Assembly: GCA_963607765.1 (NCBI GenBank) | Contig: CAVDDT010000022.1 | Span: forward strand, 1 to 7,004 | Length of the DNA stretch: 7,004 nt | DNA from: Colivicinus sp963607765 | GTDB taxonomy: Bacteria; Bacillota_I; Bacilli_A; Erysipelotrichales; Erysipelotrichaceae | Direction: 5' to 3' | Shown: positions 5,657 to 7,004 of the stretch, piece by piece | Position numbering within the stretch: position 1 is the first letter of the stretch | Layout of the letters: every line of letters starts with the position of its first letter | The notes under the pieces: model-generated | Databases searched by the model: none | What the model was told of the DNA's origin: nothing | Seen by the model: the letters and a program-made list of their open reading frames with translations, nothing else | Program-made: the position numbers and the translations under genes

Positions 5657-6805
5657 ATGGCTAGAGATTTTTATGTTCCAAAACACATTATTACTGGCAG
5701 CGGTGCACTAGAAAGTGCTGATCTTAAGCTTGGAAAGAAGGCTTTAATTGTAGCCGACCCAATGATGTCTAAGCTTGGCAACGTTGATAAAGTTAAAAAT
5801 GTATTAGAAAAACAAAATGTTGAATATGCATTATTTGACAATATCACCGGTGAACCTACTGATTTAATGGTTGAAGAAGGCGTTAATGCCTATAGAGAAA
5901 ATCATTGTGATTTCTTAGTAGCAATTGGTGGCGGTTCCCCTATTGATACCATGAAAGCAATTGGAGCTGTTATCACAAATGGTGGTGAAATCGATGATTA
6001 TCTAGGTAAAACAATAACAGTTCCTACACCTACTCTAGTAGCTATTCCTACTACCGCAGGCACTGGAAGTGAAGCTACTCAATTCACTATCATCAACAAT
6101 ACCAAAAAGAATATTAAGATGTTGTTGAGTGGTAAAGTGCTTATTCCAAGCATCGCGATAATCGACCCTCAATTTACTTTAACCGCACCAAAATCAGTTA
6201 CTTCTTCAACAGGACTAGATGCTTTATGTCATGCGGTAGAATCATATACTTCAAGAAAAGCTCAAGCTCTTTCAAAGAGTTTCTCCGTTTCAGCAGTAAA
6301 AAGAATCTTAAAATATTTGCCTGTTGCTTATGAAGATGGAAGCAATGTAGAAGCTCGTGAACAAATGTCTATTGCAGCACTTGAAGCCGGAATTGCTTTC
6401 AACAATGCATCTGTAACAATTATTCATGGTATGTCTCGTCCAATTGGTGCCCTGTACCATGTTCCACATGGCTTAAGTAATGCAATGCTAATTAAAGAAT
6501 GTTTCTCATTTGCTTTAGATGGTGCTTATAAAGAATTTGGCACGCTAGCAAAAGAAGTTGGCGTTGCTAATAATGAAGATGATGATAAAACTGCAGCAGA
6601 GAAAATGCTAACAGCCATCAATCATCTAGTTGAAGTATGTCATGTAAGCACTCTTCAAGAATTTGGCGTAAACAAAGAAGACTTTATAAATAATATTCCA
6701 AAGATGGCTCAAGATGCCATGGACTCAGGATCTCCTTCAAATACTATTAAAGTATGTACAAAAGAAGATCTTGAAGCTATTTACTTAAAAGTAATCAACG
6801 CATAA
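5657..6805 (+). CDS. Iron-containing alcohol dehydrogenase (group III)
   Basis: A 382-residue cytosolic NAD(P)-dependent dehydrogenase of the iron-activated family. The N-terminal nucleotide domain has GGGSPID (91-97) and AIPTTAGTGSE (129-139). The metal-binding helical domain has GLDALCHAVESY (186-197), with ligands D188 and H192, then IIHGMSRPIGALYHVPHG (255-272), with ligands H257 and H271 and active-site H268. Nothing is missing, so it should be active. A full AGGAGG (5647-5652) overlaps the iolC stop and lies 4 nt before the ATG, so the two genes are co-transcribed. In this context a plausible substrate is malonate semialdehyde from the inositol pathway, reduced to 3-hydroxypropionate to regenerate NAD+. 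Other aldehydes or hydroxy acids are equally compatible with the sequence. The gene ends at a strong terminator. Confidence 0.92.
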   Translation: MARDFYVPKHIITGSGALESADLKLGKKALIVADPMMSKLGNVDKVKNVLEKQNVEYALFDNITGEPTDLMVEEGVNAYRENHCDFLVAIGGGSPIDTMKAIGAVITNGGEIDDYLGKTITVPTPTLVAIPTTAGTGSEATQFTIINNTKKNIKMLLSGKVLIPSIAIIDPQFTLTAPKSVTSSTGLDALCHAVESYTSRKAQALSKSFSVSAVKRILKYLPVAYEDGSNVEAREQMSIAALEAGIAFNNASVTIIHGMSRPIGALYHVPHGLSNAMLIKECFSFALDGAYKEFGTLAKEVGVANNEDDDKTAAEKMLTAINHLVEVCHVSTLQEFGVNKEDFINNIPKMAQDAMDSGSPSNTIKVCTKEDLEAIYLKVINA

Positions 6806-6807
6806 GC

Positions 6808-6845
6808 ATAACCCAGGAATCAATCCTGGGTTATTTAATTTTATA
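6808..6845 (+). terminator. Rho-independent terminator after the iolC operon
   Basis: ATAACCCAGGA (6808-6818) pairs perfectly with TCCTGGGTTAT (6824-6834) around the loop ATCAA, giving an 11-bp GC-containing stem, then TTAATTTTAT. It begins 3 nt after the dehydrogenase stop. On the minus strand it follows the small pseudogene but has no clear T-tract there. Confidence 0.85.
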
Positions 6846-7004
6846 AGCCATACTTAATCTTAGACTGTCTAATAGCCTCTTTGGCATTACACATTTCGCC
6901 ATTCTTAGCTTGTCTTCTAGACTCTTCTAAATAGCTAAAAATTCATCTTCAGTTAAATTCTTCATAAAATTAGGTTTAGAACTTTTCTTAATTTTAAAAG
7001 GAAA
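6841..7004 (-). pseudogene. Frameshifted 3' end of a small antitoxin-like gene (partial)
   Basis: On the minus strand an open frame enters from the window edge, passes an ATG at 6965-6963 (MKNLTEDEFLA) and hits TAG at 6929-6927. In the next frame the reading continues without a break as YLEESRRQAKNGEMCNAKEA (20 residues) and then IRQSKIKYGL to a TAA at 6843-6841. One missing base in the string GCTATTTA (about 6928-6935) would join the two halves into one helical, charged C-terminus. That end (NGE...A...KYGL) recalls Phd/YefM- or RelB-type antitoxin tails, but this is weak, memory-based evidence. No toxin gene is visible. It could be a true frameshift, a sequencing error, or two unrelated frames. 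Confidence 0.45.

Noticed and set aside
1..7004. Search for tRNA, rRNA, CRISPR arrays, insertion-sequence ends, riboswitches and TGA-as-Trp coding
   Set aside because: No cloverleaf, regularly spaced repeats, transposase motifs, long structured leader or suspicious in-frame TGA were seen; the longest gene-free stretch is the 225-bp SDR-yhfZ gap, already described.

Overview
The window reads as a low-GC Gram-positive bacterium (Bacillota), possibly a gut Erysipelotrichia or Clostridia relative. It is AT-rich, has strong AAGGAG/AGGAGG-type Shine-Dalgarno sites and cre-like elements, and uses TGG for Trp with TAA/TAG stops, so the code is standard. The genus-level placement is inference only. 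All family calls come from motifs and remembered homologues; no search was run.

Layout: (1) 1-418, minus: 5' part of an SDR dehydrogenase of the gluconate 5-dehydrogenase / 2-keto-3-deoxygluconate dehydrogenase (IdnO/DhuD) type. It is divergent from (2) 644-1561, plus: a YhfZ-family regulator (GntR-like HTH plus substrate-binding-protein-like domain), closed by a hairpin. The 225-bp gap between them holds two cre-like boxes, an extended -10 that predicts a leaderless yhfZ mRNA, and AT-rich inverted repeats. (3) 1625-2946, plus: a two-gene operon of an RpiB/LacA/LacB-family isomerase (DhuI-like) and an Asp/Glu-racemase-superfamily protein, joined by a TAATG overlap. (4) 2955-4533, minus: a DeoR-family IolR-like repressor, then a membrane-anchored NERD-like protein and a 64-residue two-helix membrane protein, apparently one operon. 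It converges on operon 3 at a shared hairpin. (5) 4626-6805, plus: iolC (5-dehydro-2-deoxygluconokinase) and an iron-dependent alcohol dehydrogenase, divergent from the repressor and ended by a strong terminator. (6) 6841-7004, minus: the frameshifted 3' end of a small antitoxin-like gene.

The genes look like part of a sugar-acid / inositol catabolic island. IolC and an IolR-like repressor point to inositol breakdown, and the Fe-dehydrogenase could reduce the malonate semialdehyde made at the end of that route. The RpiB-family and SDR proteins resemble the streptococcal DhuI/DhuD pair for unsaturated uronates. A 16-bp inverted repeat, ATACAA-N4-TTGTAT, is perfect at the isomerase promoter and nearly perfect at the iolC promoter, with a weaker copy at the SDR promoter. 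This suggests that the separate transcription units form one local regulon. The idea most worth testing is that the RpiB-family enzyme stands in for IolB, which is itself a homologue of KduI, the enzyme that DhuI replaces in streptococci.
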